Assembly: GCF_018069755.1 (NCBI RefSeq)
Contig: NZ_JAGQDE010000003.1
Coordinates: 186,001 to 250,000 of the forward strand
Length of the DNA: 64,000 nucleotides
DNA from: Ideonella aquatica
Lineage (GTDB): Bacteria; Pseudomonadota; Gammaproteobacteria; Burkholderiales; Burkholderiaceae_C
Reading direction: 5' to 3'
Position numbers and translations under genes: made by a program. The notes beneath the pieces were generated by a model that was not told the DNA's origin, searched no databases, and was given only the letters and a program-made list of their open reading frames with translations. Numbering within the stretch: position 1 is the first letter of the stretch; every line of letters begins with the position of its first letter. This document shows positions 56,421 through 64,000 of the stretch, one piece after another.

Positions 56421-59255
56421 TCAGGCGGTGGTTTGCGCGTCGCGGTCGAAGGGCAGGCTCACCTGCGACAGATCCTTGCGCGTCTCGACCAGGATCAGCG
56501 GGCCTTCATCGACGATGAGCAGCGGCGGCCGCTCGCGCGGCACATGCACCGGACGCGGCTCGGCGGCGATCGCGGCTTGCACCGCCGCCACCTTGTCGGC
56601 GTCGGAGTTCACCCAGGCCAGGCCGGCGGCCTCGGCCACGCGCTGCAGATCGTCCATCGCCAGCACATAGGGCTCGACGCGGGCGGGCTGGGCCACGCTG
56701 GGCGCGGCTGCGGGCGGCGTGTCGTCGGCCACGGTGCGGACCTCGACCGCAGCCACTTCGGTGGCCTGGGGCACGGTGGCCTCCACCGCCTCGACCACGT
56801 CGCCATCGCGGCGCTCGCCACCCCGGCGGCCACGGCGGCGGCTGCCGCCGTCTCGGCCTTCACCGGTCTCGGCCGGGGTGTCCGCCGCCGCCTCGGCGGG
56901 GCTGGCGATGTCGGCGCTGGCGCCCACCGCGTCGGCCGGGGTGTCAGCAGCGTCGGCGTTGGCGTCGCTGCCTTCCTCACGGACCTCGTCACGGCTGCCG
57001 TCTTCGCGGCCACGGCCACCGCGGCGGCGGCGGCGGCGGCGGCCTTCACCACCTTCACCGGCGGCCGTGTCGGCCGGGGCCTCACCGGCGGGCGCGCTGG
57101 ACTCGGTATCGAGCAGGGTCTGGGCCTCGACCGCCTCGGTCGGGGCGCTCAGCTCGCGCGGCGGGCGCGGCGGGCGGCGTTGGCCCTGGGCCTCGGCCAG
57201 CGGCTGGGTGCTTTCAAAGTCCTCGGTGCGGGCCGGGGCCGGGGTGCGGCGGCTGCCGTCGCGGTTGCCATCACGGTTGCCATCACGCGGACCACGGTCG
57301 CCACGCGGGGCGTTGTCCTTGCTGCCGCTGCTGCGCTGGCCATCGCGGCCACCGCGCGAGCTGTCCTTGCCGCCACGTCCGCTGTCGCGCGAGCCGCCAC
57401 GGCTGCCGCGGCTGCCACGGTCGCTGCCGGAGCGCTCGCCGCTGCGGGCGGGCGCCTCGGCGGCCGGGGCCGCCGCCGGGGCAGCGGGCGCGGCGGCCGG
57501 CGCCGGGGCGTCGCCACCAAAGAGCTTCTTGAGCCAGCCGAAGAAGCCACCACTGGCTGGCGCGGGCGCCGGGGCCGGCGCCGGTGCAGCCACCGGCGGG
57601 GCGACGGCCGCCACCGGTTCGGGCGTGGGGGCGGGCGGCGGGGCGATCGGGGCCGGTTGGTCGGGCAGCACGCCCTTGATCACCGGCTCCTGCTTGGCCT
57701 TGGTCTTCTCGCGGCGCGAGATGGCCACTTCCTCGTCCGGCTCCTCGATCATCGTGTAGCTGGCCTGCAGGTTCTCCAGACGCGGGTCGTCGTGGCGCAG
57801 GCGCTCGAGCTTGTAGTTCGGCGTCTCGAGGTGCTTGTTGGGCACCAGCAGCACGGTGGTGCGCTGCTTCAACTCGATCTTGGTGATCTCGGTGCGCTTC
57901 TCGTTGAGCAGGAAGGAGGTGACCTCCACTGGCACCTGCACATGCACGGCGGCGGTGTTCTCCTTCATCGACTCTTCCTGGATGATGCGCAGGATCTGCA
58001 GCGCGGAAGACTCGGTGTCGCGGATGTGGCCGGTGCCGTTGCAGCGCGGGCAGGTGATGTGGCTGCCTTCGCTCAGGGCCGGGCGCAGGCGCTGGCGGCT
58101 CAGCTCCAGCAGGCCGAACTTGGAAATCGAGCTGAACTGCACGCGGGCGCGGTCCTGGCGCAGGGCGTCGCGCAGGCGCTGTTCCACGTCACGGCGGTTC
58201 TTGCTCTCCTCCATGTCGATGAAGTCGACCACGATCAGGCCGCCCAGGTCGCGCAGGCGGCACTGGCGGGCGATCTCGTCGGCCGCTTCCAGGTTGGTGC
58301 GGGTGGCGGTTTCCTCGATGTCGCCGCCGCGGGTGGCGCGCGCCGAGTTGACGTCCACCGCGACCAGCGCTTCGGTGTGGTCGATCACGATGGCGCCGCC
58401 CGAGGGCAGGTTCACCGTGCGGCTGAAGGCCGTCTCGATCTGGTGCTCGATCTGGAAGCGGCTGAACAGCGGCGCATCGTCGCGGTAGCGCTTCACGCGA
58501 TGCGCGGATTCCGGCATCACGTGGTTCATGAACTGCTGGGCCTGATCGTAGATGTCGTCGGTGTCGATCAGGATCTCGCCGATGTCGGCCGAGAAGTAGT
58601 CGCGGATCGCACGGATCACCAGCGAGCTTTCCTGGTAGATCAGGAAGGCGCCCTTGCCGGCCTTGGAGGCGCCATCAATGGCGTCCCACAGCTTGAGCAT
58701 GTAGTTCAGGTCCCACTGCAGCTCGGCGGCCGAGCGGCCGATGCCGGCGGTGCGGGCGATCAGGCTCATGCCCTTGGGGTACTCGAGCTGGTCGAGGTTT
58801 TCCTTCAGCTCCTCGCGCTGCTCGCCCTCGATGCGGCGGCTGACGCCACCGCCACGCGGGTTGTTGGGCATCAGCACCAGGTAGCGACCGGCCAGGCTGA
58901 CGAAGGTGGTCAGCGCCGCGCCCTTGTTGCCGCGCTCTTCCTTCTCGACCTGGACCAGCAGTTCCTGGCCGTTGGAGATGACATCCTGGATGCGCGCGTC
59001 GCGGACGCTGGCGCCTTCCTTGAAGTACTGCTTGGAGATTTCCTTGAAGGGCAGGAAGCCGTGGCGGTCCTCGCCGTAGTCGACGAAGCAGGCCTCCAGG
59101 CTGGGCTCGACGCGCGTGACGACGGCCTTGTAGATGTTGCCCTTGCGCTGCTCGCGACCTTCGATCTCGGTTTCAAAGTCGAGCAGCTTCTGGCCGTCGA
59201 CGATCGCCAGGCGCCGCTCTTCGGGCTGCGTGGCGTTGATCAGCATGCGTTTCAT
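56421..59255 (-). CDS. rne: Ribonuclease E
   Basis: 944 residues. An S1 domain opens the protein ([21 protein letters not shown]), then [11 protein letters not shown] and [11 protein letters not shown] carry the catalytic acids, and C402-C405 (CPRCNGTGH) is the zinc link, matching E. coli C404/C407. Residues 569-581 ([13 protein letters not shown]) look like the membrane-binding amphipathic helix. The remaining scaffold is proline/alanine-rich, then arginine/glycine/serine-rich, then degradosome-like tail. GGAAGGAG precedes the ATG at 59255. A longer in-frame start adds seven residues. Confidence 0.96.
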   Translation of the reverse strand: MKRMLINATQPEERRLAIVDGQKLLDFETEIEGREQRKGNIYKAVVTRVEPSLEACFVDYGEDRHGFLPFKEISKQYFKEGASVRDARIQDVISNGQELLVQVEKEERGNKGAALTTFVSLAGRYLVLMPNNPRGGGVSRRIEGEQREELKENLDQLEYPKGMSLIARTAGIGRSAAELQWDLNYMLKLWDAIDGASKAGKGAFLIYQESSLVIRAIRDYFSADIGEILIDTDDIYDQAQQFMNHVMPESAHRVKRYRDDAPLFSRFQIEHQIETAFSRTVNLPSGGAIVIDHTEALVAVDVNSARATRGGDIEETATRTNLEAADEIARQCRLRDLGGLIVVDFIDMEESKNRRDVEQRLRDALRQDRARVQFSSISKFGLLELSRQRLRPALSEGSHITCPRCNGTGHIRDTESSALQILRIIQEESMKENTAAVHVQVPVEVTSFLLNEKRTEITKIELKQRTTVLLVPNKHLETPNYKLERLRHDDPRLENLQASYTMIEEPDEEVAISRREKTKAKQEPVIKGVLPDQPAPIAPPPAPTPEPVAAVAPPVAAPAPAPAPAPASGGFFGWLKKLFGGDAPAPAAAPAAPAAAPAAEAPARSGERSGSDRGSRGSRGGSRDSGRGGKDSSRGGRDGQRSSGSKDNAPRGDRGPRDGNRDGNRDGSRRTPAPARTEDFESTQPLAEAQGQRRPPRPPRELSAPTEAVEAQTLLDTESSAPAGEAPADTAAGEGGEGRRRRRRRGGRGREDGSRDEVREEGSDANADAADTPADAVGASADIASPAEAAADTPAETGEGRDGGSRRRGRRGGERRDGDVVEAVEATVPQATEVAAVEVRTVADDTPPAAAPSVAQPARVEPYVLAMDDLQRVAEAAGLAWVNSDADKVAAVQAAIAAEPRPVHVPRERPPLLIVDEGPLILVETRKDLSQVSLPFDRDAQTTA

Positions 59256-59678
59256 GTGCACTCCTTCCCGCGCCACCGACCCGATCTGACGGGCTCAGCG
59301 GCGCGCACTGCGCGCGAGGCCGCGCCGGGTGCCCTGAAGGGCGCCCGCTCAGGCCTCCATCGATGCACGAGGAACGCCGACGCGCCGTGGGAAGGAATCG
59401 CCCTGGACCATGGTGGTGGCCTGGCCGCCGGGTAGGCGGCCGACCGTCACGGCGTTGGCGCGTGCCAGTGTGTCTGACGCCGCCGCCGGTGCAGGCGCTC
59501 GGCACTGCCCAGCGCACCGCCGGGCCGCGCCGGCAGGGAGCCGGGGCCGTGGATCAGCGTTGCGAGGGTGGTGTCTGGCGACATGCGTTGGGGGGCGCCG
59601 GAGCGCGCTGACCGGGACCGTGGACCCCGCGGCGTGAACGCCGGGACTCCGCGTGCCCGTGAAAACCTTGTTGGACTT

Positions 59679-59695
59679 CCCTGCACAGTGCAGGG
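59679..59695. repeat. 17-base palindrome in the rne leader
   Basis: CCCTGCACAGTGCAGGG is a perfect palindrome around a single A. In RNA it would form a seven-pair stem with a three-base loop. It could equally be a DNA operator. Confidence 0.5.
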
Positions 59696-59792
59696 CGGCA
59701 CGTCCGATGTTTCTCTGCCACCTGATGGGCACCGGCCGAGGGTCGCTTCGGGACGCTCATTCCGGCACCGGCTCAGGTGTTGCATCACCTGT

Positions 59793-59817
59793 GGAACACA
59801 CCCCGAGGATGTGTTCC
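59793..59817. repeat. Hairpin in the rne leader
   Basis: GGAACACA and TGTGTTCC pair perfectly (8 pairs) around a nine-base loop. It lies closer to the predicted rne transcription start than the other repeat. Confidence 0.5.
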
Positions 59818-59879
59818 GCCACGATAAGCCCGCTCATGCCCGGGTAAACTCTGATAAATCAAGCACTTACGGCTCAATC

Positions 59880-60893
59880 GTGGTTCGGACCATTATAAAG
59901 GGGAAAACCCCGGCTGCGGCCACGCCTGATCCGGCCCCGGCGGTGCGCCTGGTGACCGTCGATGACGGCTCCGACGGCCAGCGCCTGGACAACTTCCTGC
60001 TGCGCGAACTCAAGGGTGTGCCCAAGACGCACGTCTACCGCATCATCCGCGCCGGTGAGGTGCGCGTGAACAAGGGCCGCGCCGCCGCCGATACCCGGCT
60101 GAGCCTGGGCGACGTGGTGCGGGTGCCGCCGGTGCGCGTGCCCACGCGCACCGCCGAGCCGGATGCCGCGCCGCCGCGCGAGTTTCCGCTGCTGTTCGAG
60201 GACGATGCGCTGCTGGTGGTCGACAAGCCGGCCGGCACCGCGGTGCACGGGGGCAGTGGCGTGAGCTTCGGTGTCATCGAGCAGCTGCGCCGGGCCCGGC
60301 CGCAGGCGAAGTTTCTGGAACTGGTGCACCGCCTCGACCGCGAGACCTCGGGCGCGCTGTTACTGGCCAAGAAACGCAGCGCCCTGACCGCGCTGCAGGA
60401 CCAGTTCCGCCAGCGCGAAACCGGCAAGACCTACGCTGCACTGGTGGTGGGCAGCTGGCCGGCCAGCAAGAAGGTCATCGACGTCGCGCTGCACAAGTAC
60501 CTCACGCCCGAGGGCGAGCGCCGCGTGCGCCCGGTGCCGGCCGATCACCCCGAGGCGATGCGCTCGATCTCGCTGGTCAAGGTGGTGCGCGCCTTCCGCG
60601 GCTTCACGCTGCTGGACGTGACGATCAAGACCGGCCGCACACACCAGATCCGGGTGCACCTGGCCAGCCAGGGCCACCCGATCGTCGGCGACGACAAGTA
60701 TGGCGATTTCGCGCTGAACAAGGCCCTGGCCGGCGGCCGCCTGCTGCCGGGCCAGAAGTTCGAGCGCATGTTCCTGCACGCGCGCCGCCTGTCCTTTGAC
60801 CACCCGACCAGCGGCGAGCGCATCACCCTGGAGGCGCTGTTGCCTGCGGAATGCGCGACACTGCTGGCCGCCTTGCCCGACCCCGCCGCATGA
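59880..60893 (+). CDS. rluC: 23S rRNA pseudouridine synthase RluC
   Basis: 337 residues from GTG 59880. An S4 domain (GQRLDNFLLRELKGVPKTHVYRIIRAGEVRVNKGRA) precedes the catalytic domain with the Asp in LVHRLDRETSGALLLAKK and TGRTHQIRVHLASQGHPIVGDDKYG. It probably modifies 23S rRNA. The start is uncertain: GTG 59943 would remove an unstructured 21 residues. The gene is divergent from rne and their control regions overlap. Confidence 0.92.
   Translation: MVRTIIKGKTPAAATPDPAPAVRLVTVDDGSDGQRLDNFLLRELKGVPKTHVYRIIRAGEVRVNKGRAAADTRLSLGDVVRVPPVRVPTRTAEPDAAPPREFPLLFEDDALLVVDKPAGTAVHGGSGVSFGVIEQLRRARPQAKFLELVHRLDRETSGALLLAKKRSALTALQDQFRQRETGKTYAALVVGSWPASKKVIDVALHKYLTPEGERRVRPVPADHPEAMRSISLVKVVRAFRGFTLLDVTIKTGRTHQIRVHLASQGHPIVGDDKYGDFALNKALAGGRLLPGQKFERMFLHARRLSFDHPTSGERITLEALLPAECATLLAALPDPAA
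59892..59897 (-). promoter_or_regulatory. Consensus -10 (TATAAT) for rne
   Basis: On the - strand the hexamer is a perfect TATAAT. The -35 at 17-base spacing is poor (GCCGCA). The box lies in the first codons of rluC as annotated. The predicted rne mRNA begins near 59886. Confidence 0.5.
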
Positions 60894-61555
60894 CCGATAG
60901 ACCTCGCCAGTTTGACCTGATCGCCTTCGACTGGGACGGCACGCTGTTCGATTCCACGGCGCTGATCGTGCGCGCCATTCAGCAGGCCTGCCGAGACATC
61001 GGCGTGGCCGTGCCCGATGACGCGCGCGCCTCGTACGTGATCGGCCTGGGCCTGCGCGACGCGCTGATGCACGCCGTGCCCGGCCTGCCCGAGGCCCGCT
61101 ACCCCGAACTGGGCCAGCGCTACCGCCACCATTACTTTGCCGCTCAGCACCAGATCAGCCTGTTCGACGGCACGCTGGAGATGCTGCACGCGCTGCGCCA
61201 GCGCCACCACTGGCTGGCGGTGGCCACCGGCAAGACCCGCCAGGGCCTGAACGAGGCGCTGGCGCACACCGAGCTGAAAGGCCTGTTCGACGGCAGCCGC
61301 ACCGCCGACGAAACCCTCTCCAAGCCGCACCCGCGCATGCTGGAAGAGCTGATGGCCGAGTTCGGCGTGCCGCCCGAGCGCACGCTGATGATCGGCGACA
61401 CCACCCACGATCTGCAGATGGCGGCCAATGCCGGCACGGCCTCGGTGGGCGTGAGCTTCGGCGCCCACGACCACGCCGCCTTCGAGCCCCTGGGCCCGCG
61501 TTTCGTCGCCCACAGCACGCGCGAACTGCACGACTGGCTGCTGGCCCACGCATGA
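60890..61555 (+). CDS. HAD-superfamily phosphatase (phosphoglycolate phosphatase-like)
   Basis: 221 residues. LIAFDWDGTLFDSTALI has the catalytic Asp pair, VATGKTRQGLNEAL the second motif, KPHPRMLEELM the lysine and MIGDTTHDLQMAANAG the acidic end. A helical cap sits in residues about 20-85. It likely dephosphorylates a small metabolite. ATG 60890 overlaps the rluC stop by 4 bases. Confidence 0.9.
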   Translation: MTDRPRQFDLIAFDWDGTLFDSTALIVRAIQQACRDIGVAVPDDARASYVIGLGLRDALMHAVPGLPEARYPELGQRYRHHYFAAQHQISLFDGTLEMLHALRQRHHWLAVATGKTRQGLNEALAHTELKGLFDGSRTADETLSKPHPRMLEELMAEFGVPPERTLMIGDTTHDLQMAANAGTASVGVSFGAHDHAAFEPLGPRFVAHSTRELHDWLLAHA

Positions 61556-61971
61556 ACAGCCCGGAGCGCATCGCCCTGTGCCCGACCGACGCGCTGGTCG
61601 AGCGGGGCCGCGGCCATGTCTTCGACGTGCGCTTGTGGGGCCAGCCGGCGCGTGCCTTTGCGCTGCGCTTTGACGGCCGCGTCGTGGCCTACGTCAACCG
61701 CTGCGCCCATGTGCCGGCGGAGCTGGACTGGCAGCCGGGCGAGTTCCTGGACCTGGAGCGGCGCTGGATCGTCTGCTCGATCCATGGCGCCGTCTACGAG
61801 CCGTCCAACGGCCTGTGCGTGGCCGGCCCCTGTGTCCACAAGCGGTTGATCCCGCTGCAGGTCGGCGAGGCCGACGCCCTGGTGTATTGGTATCCTAGCC
61901 GCGACGTCGAGCCCGCCGCGGGCGAGTGCTCCACGTCCCCCATCGCGCCCTCTGCGGCGCCCCCGCCATGA
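61552..61971 (+). CDS. Small Rieske [2Fe-2S] protein
   Basis: 139 residues. The Rieske ligands are in CAHVPAELDW and CSIHGAVYEP (Cys-x-His ... Cys-x2-His). It has no membrane anchor or oxygenase domain. Such stand-alone Rieske proteins are often encoded between HAD and SppA genes, but their partner is not clear. It overlaps both neighbours by 4 bases, so it is in one coupled transcript. Confidence 0.88.
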   Translation: MNSPERIALCPTDALVERGRGHVFDVRLWGQPARAFALRFDGRVVAYVNRCAHVPAELDWQPGEFLDLERRWIVCSIHGAVYEPSNGLCVAGPCVHKRLIPLQVGEADALVYWYPSRDVEPAAGECSTSPIAPSAAPPP

Positions 61972-62996
61972 ACCCCTCCGACGACCTCAATCCCTTCTCG
62001 CCCGCCCCGGCCCCTGCGCCGGAGGCTGCCCCGGCCGCGCCGGTGCAGGCCAGCGTGCCGGTGCAGCCGCTGGCGCTGGAGCCGCTGCTGCGCGAGTTCA
62101 AGGACGATCTGCTGCGCGAGCGCCGCTCCGCACGCCGCTGGAACATCGGGGTCCGGCTGGGCTGGCTGGCGCTGTTCGTCTTCCTGGTCTGGAGCGCGTT
62201 CAGTGCCCAGCCGGGCGCCAAGACCCACCCCAACGCCGGTCCGCACACCGCGCTGGTGGAGGTGCGCGGCGAGATCGCGGTGGACACCGAGGCCAACGCC
62301 GAGAACCTGATCGGCGCGATCAAGTCGGCGATGGAGGACGGCGGCTCCGAGGCGGTGGTGCTGCGCATCAACTCGCCCGGCGGCAGCCCGGTGCAGGCCG
62401 GCATCATCAATGACGAGATCCGCCGTCTGAAGGCCCTGCACAAGAAGAAGGTCTACGCGGTGGTCGAGGAGATGTGCGCCTCAGGTGCCTACTACATCGC
62501 TGCGGCGGCCGACGAGATCTATGTCGACAAGGCCAGCCTGGTGGGCTCGATCGGGGTGCTGATGGATGGCTTCGGCTTCACCGGCCTGATGGACAAGCTG
62601 GGTGTCGAGCGCCGCCTGCTCACGGCCGGCGAGAACAAGGGCATGCTCGACCCGTTCTCGCCGCAGAACGACAAGCAGACCGCCTACGCCAAGGCGATGA
62701 TCGGCCAGATCCACGAGCAGTTCATCCAGGTGGTGCGCGAGGGCCGCGGCGACCGCCTGAAGGAAACGCCCGAGACCTTCTCGGGCCTGTTCTGGAACGG
62801 CGAGGAGGCGGTCAAGCTGGGCCTGGCCGATGCGTTCGGCAACCTCGATTTCGTCGCCCGCGAGGTGGTCAAGGCCGAGCACGTGATCGACTACACCCCA
62901 CAGGAGAACGTCGCCGAGCGCCTGGCCAAGCAGTTCGGCGCCTCGATCGGCCAGGGCGCCGTGAAGGCGCTGCGCCAGATCGCGCCGATCCGCTGA
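61968..62996 (+). CDS. sppA: Signal peptide peptidase SppA (S49)
   Basis: 342 residues, the short single-domain form. A proline/alanine-rich N-terminus and one membrane helix (about residues 60-80) precede the protease domain. VLRINSPGGSPVQAG, EMCASGAYYIAAAADEIY and SLVGSIGVLMDGFGF hold the serine and lysine regions. It degrades cleaved signal peptides in the membrane. The start overlaps the Rieske stop by 4 bases. Confidence 0.92.
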   Translation: MNPSDDLNPFSPAPAPAPEAAPAAPVQASVPVQPLALEPLLREFKDDLLRERRSARRWNIGVRLGWLALFVFLVWSAFSAQPGAKTHPNAGPHTALVEVRGEIAVDTEANAENLIGAIKSAMEDGGSEAVVLRINSPGGSPVQAGIINDEIRRLKALHKKKVYAVVEEMCASGAYYIAAAADEIYVDKASLVGSIGVLMDGFGFTGLMDKLGVERRLLTAGENKGMLDPFSPQNDKQTAYAKAMIGQIHEQFIQVVREGRGDRLKETPETFSGLFWNGEEAVKLGLADAFGNLDFVAREVVKAEHVIDYTPQENVAERLAKQFGASIGQGAVKALRQIAPIR

Positions 62997-63004
62997 CGTC
63001 AGCG
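62991..63004. repeat. Palindrome over convergent stop codons
   Basis: CGCTGACGTCAGCG is a perfect 14-base palindrome holding the sppA TGA and the complement of the cytochrome TGA. It may act as a short bidirectional termination element. Confidence 0.5.
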
Positions 63005-63292
63005 CACCGAGGCCAGCAGGTGGTCCAGCGCTGAGGCCACTTCCTCGTCGCTCAGCTTGGGGTTGCCCGCTTTGGGGGGCATCGCGCCCTTGCCCTTGAG
63101 GGCCGAAGCCAGCAGGGCGTCGCGCCCGGTCTCCAGGCGCGGGGCCCAGGCCGCCTTGTCGCCGAACTTCGGCGCATTGGCCAGGCCGGGCACGTGGCAC
63201 ATCGCGCAGTTCTGGTTGTAGACGGTGGGGCCATCGGCGGCCGCGGCCAGCAGCGGTGCGCACAGGGCCAGGCCCAGCAGGGTCTTCGTCAT
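62999..63292 (-). CDS. Periplasmic monohaem cytochrome c (c5-like)
   Basis: 97 residues with a Sec signal peptide (residues 1-19). The haem site is C29-A-M-C32-H33, and M71 (GAMPPKAG) is the likely sixth ligand. [17 protein letters not shown] is the typical C-terminal helix. It should carry electrons in the periplasm. It converges with sppA across two bases and is divergent from the DUF1232 gene. Confidence 0.9.
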   Translation of the reverse strand: MTKTLLGLALCAPLLAAAADGPTVYNQNCAMCHVPGLANAPKFGDKAAWAPRLETGRDALLASALKGKGAMPPKAGNPKLSDEEVASALDHLLASVR

Positions 63293-63418
63293 CGGGGGTC
63301 TCCTCGGTGGGTTTTCAACGCGGTGCCCCGGGGCGCAAGCCGTGTGCCAGGCGGTCCGCGCGCCCGCGCAACCGTTTCCGCGCGCATGCGCACGGCGCTG
63401 TTTCAGGGTTCCCCCGGG

Positions 63419-63465
63419 GATCTGAGCCGCCAGGCGTGCCAGCGCGGCACGCCTGGCGTCAGATC
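63419..63465. repeat. Long inverted repeat upstream of the cytochrome c and DUF1232 genes
   Basis: CGCCAGGCGTGCC (63428-63440) pairs perfectly with GGCACGCCTGGCG (63446-63458) around AGCGC, and after a two-base bulge on one side GATCTGA (63419-63425) pairs with TCAGATC (63459-63465): 20 pairs in all. It lies between divergent genes, so it is not a usual terminator. An operator or mobile-type palindrome is possible. Confidence 0.6.
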
Positions 63466-63481
63466 AGGACACGGCCCCAGT

Positions 63482-63498
63482 GGGCCTGCGACAGGCCC
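63482..63498. repeat. Second inverted repeat upstream of the DUF1232 gene
   Basis: GGGCCTG and CAGGCCC are perfect arms around CGA, 22 bases before the DUF1232 ATG. It could mask the ribosome-binding region or be part of an operator with the larger repeat. Confidence 0.45.
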
Positions 63499-63519
63499 GC
63501 GATCGGTTCCAATAGCGGC

Positions 63520-63921
63520 ATGAGCCGACCTCGCAGCTGGCTGCGCCGCTTCCAGGCGGCGCGCCTGGCCACCTACCTGATCGCCCTGTGGAAACTGGCG
63601 CGACACCCACGCACGCCGCGCCTGGCGCGCTGGGTGGCGCTGGCCGTGCTGGCCTATGCGGTCAGCCCGATCGACCTGATCCCCGACTTCATCCCGGTGC
63701 TGGGTCAGCTCGACGACCTGGTGCTGATCCCGGCCGGCGTGGCCCTGGTCGTGCGGCTGACGCCCGGCGAAGTGTGGCAGGACTGCCTGCGCGCCGCCGA
63801 GACCCAGGCCGAGGTGCTGCCCCAGCTGCGCGGCGGCCTGTTCGCGATCATCGCGCTGTGGCTGGTGCTGCTGATGCTCTTCGTGTGGTGGCTGGGCAGC
63901 ACGGTCTGGAACGGCGCCTGA
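63520..63921 (+). CDS. DUF1232 (YkvA-like) membrane protein
   Basis: 133 residues. The family segment is [35 protein letters not shown] second membrane helix lies near the C-terminus ([17 protein letters not shown]). The function is unknown. ATG 63520 was preferred to longer in-frame starts that cross the inverted repeats. Its stop is embedded in a palindrome shared with the next convergent gene. Confidence 0.85.
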   Translation: MSRPRSWLRRFQAARLATYLIALWKLARHPRTPRLARWVALAVLAYAVSPIDLIPDFIPVLGQLDDLVLIPAGVALVVRLTPGEVWQDCLRAAETQAEVLPQLRGGLFAIIALWLVLLMLFVWWLGSTVWNGA

Positions 63922-63930
63922 CTCAGGCGC
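63914..63930. repeat. Palindrome over convergent stop codons
   Basis: GCGCCTGA and TCAGGCGC are perfect arms around one C. The stops of the DUF1232 gene and of the partial gene beyond it lie inside. A short bidirectional termination element is possible. Confidence 0.5.
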
Positions 63931-64000
63931 GCATCAGCGTGCTCTTGCCAAACAGGCTTTCGATCAGGTCCACCGCCAGCTCGGCGGTCTTGTTGCGCAG
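63923..64000 (-). CDS. Unidentified protein, C-terminal fragment
   Basis: Only the last 25 codons and the stop are present, on the - strand. The visible end is AVDLIESLFGKSTLMRA after a short LRNKTAEL. It reads as an amphipathic helix and is in frame to the window edge with biased third positions, so it is probably a real gene. The family cannot be recognised from this fragment. Confidence 0.5.
   Translation of the reverse strand: MRNKTAELAVDLIESLFGKSTLMRA

Larger units (their letters stand above)
59256..59879 (-). promoter_or_regulatory. Long leader of rne and gap to rluC
   Basis: Between the rne start and the rluC start are 624 bases with no convincing gene. On the - strand a perfect TATAAT sits at 59892-59897, predicting an rne leader of about 630 bases. 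Two inverted repeats lie in this leader (59679-59695 and 59793-59817). RNase E is known to control its own mRNA through a long structured leader in enterobacteria; a similar scheme here is inference. Confidence 0.55.

Noticed and set aside
55536-59435. Open frame of 1299 codons on the + strand over nagZ and rne
   Set aside because: It is antisense to rne for most of its length and is rich in Gly, Ala, Arg and Val in the way expected of the mirror frame of a GC-rich gene. The rne protein has clear domains and a ribosome-binding site; the antisense frame has neither.
59568-59880. Longer rluC starting at 59568
   Set aside because: The extra ~100 residues are arginine- and proline-rich with no family similarity and cross the hairpins and the rne leader; the S4 domain begins well after 59880.

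Overview
The window looks like a chromosomal stretch of a high-GC betaproteobacterium, most likely a member of the Burkholderiales. The basis is the gene order rpmF-plsX-fabHDG-acpP-fabF-(small membrane protein)-rpoE-rseA-rseB-mucD-lepA-lepB-(DUF4845)-rnc-era-recO-pdxJ-acpS-nagZ, followed by a convergent rne and a divergent rluC-HAD-Rieske-sppA group. I cannot name the genus from sequence alone.

Positions 1 to about 33.7 kb are an accessory cell-surface glycan island. 1-9160 (+ strand) holds the end of a glycosyltransferase, a methyltransferase, a set resembling the bacillosamine trio (DegT aminotransferase, PglC-type phosphoglycosyl transferase, membrane-anchored CapD/PglF-type dehydratase), then an aldo-keto reductase, a GNAT acetyltransferase, an SpsF-type cytidylyltransferase, a class III aminotransferase and pseudaminic acid synthase (pseI). 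9308-16837 (+) is a visibly less GC-rich block: Wzz-like chain-length protein, glycosyltransferases, Wzy/ligase-like membrane protein, left-handed beta-helix acetyltransferase and an epimerase. 16859-25854 (- strand) is an operon reading from a Wza-like export protein through gmd, fcl, a Wzx flippase, an unfamiliar glycosyltransferase-like protein, a secreted TIM-barrel protein with a hyaluronidase-like D-x-E motif, a GT2 and an epimerase. 25949-30856 (+) contains a WecA-type initiating transferase and pseB-pseC-pseG-pseH. rfbD, rfbB and rfbA (-) make dTDP-L-rhamnose precursors, but rfbC is not in the window.

Together the island can supply GDP-L-fucose, most of dTDP-rhamnose, CMP-pseudaminic acid (its pathway split into two groups 18 kb apart) and probably a 2,4-diamino sugar, and it carries Wzx/Wzy/Wzz/Wza-type assembly and export proteins. 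The reductase, acetyltransferase and class III aminotransferase next to pseI are not needed for standard pseudaminic acid. They are the best candidates in the window for an undescribed chemical branch.

From 33.8 kb to the end the content is housekeeping: a DEAD-box helicase, VanZ-like protein, RsmI-like methylase, Maf and YceD; the fatty-acid/phospholipid operon; the sigma-E envelope-stress operon; lepA-lepB-rnc-era-recO-pdxJ-acpS-nagZ; RNase E with a roughly 0.6 kb leader; and rluC, a HAD phosphatase, a Rieske protein and SppA, a monohaem cytochrome c and a DUF1232 membrane protein. Two gene-free stretches exceed 300 bases. 47964-48484 holds a long hairpin, a perfect DnaA box and a promoter/terminator pair that could make a small RNA. 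59256-59879 is the rne leader with two inverted repeats. I see no tRNA or rRNA genes, insertion sequences, or CRISPR arrays.
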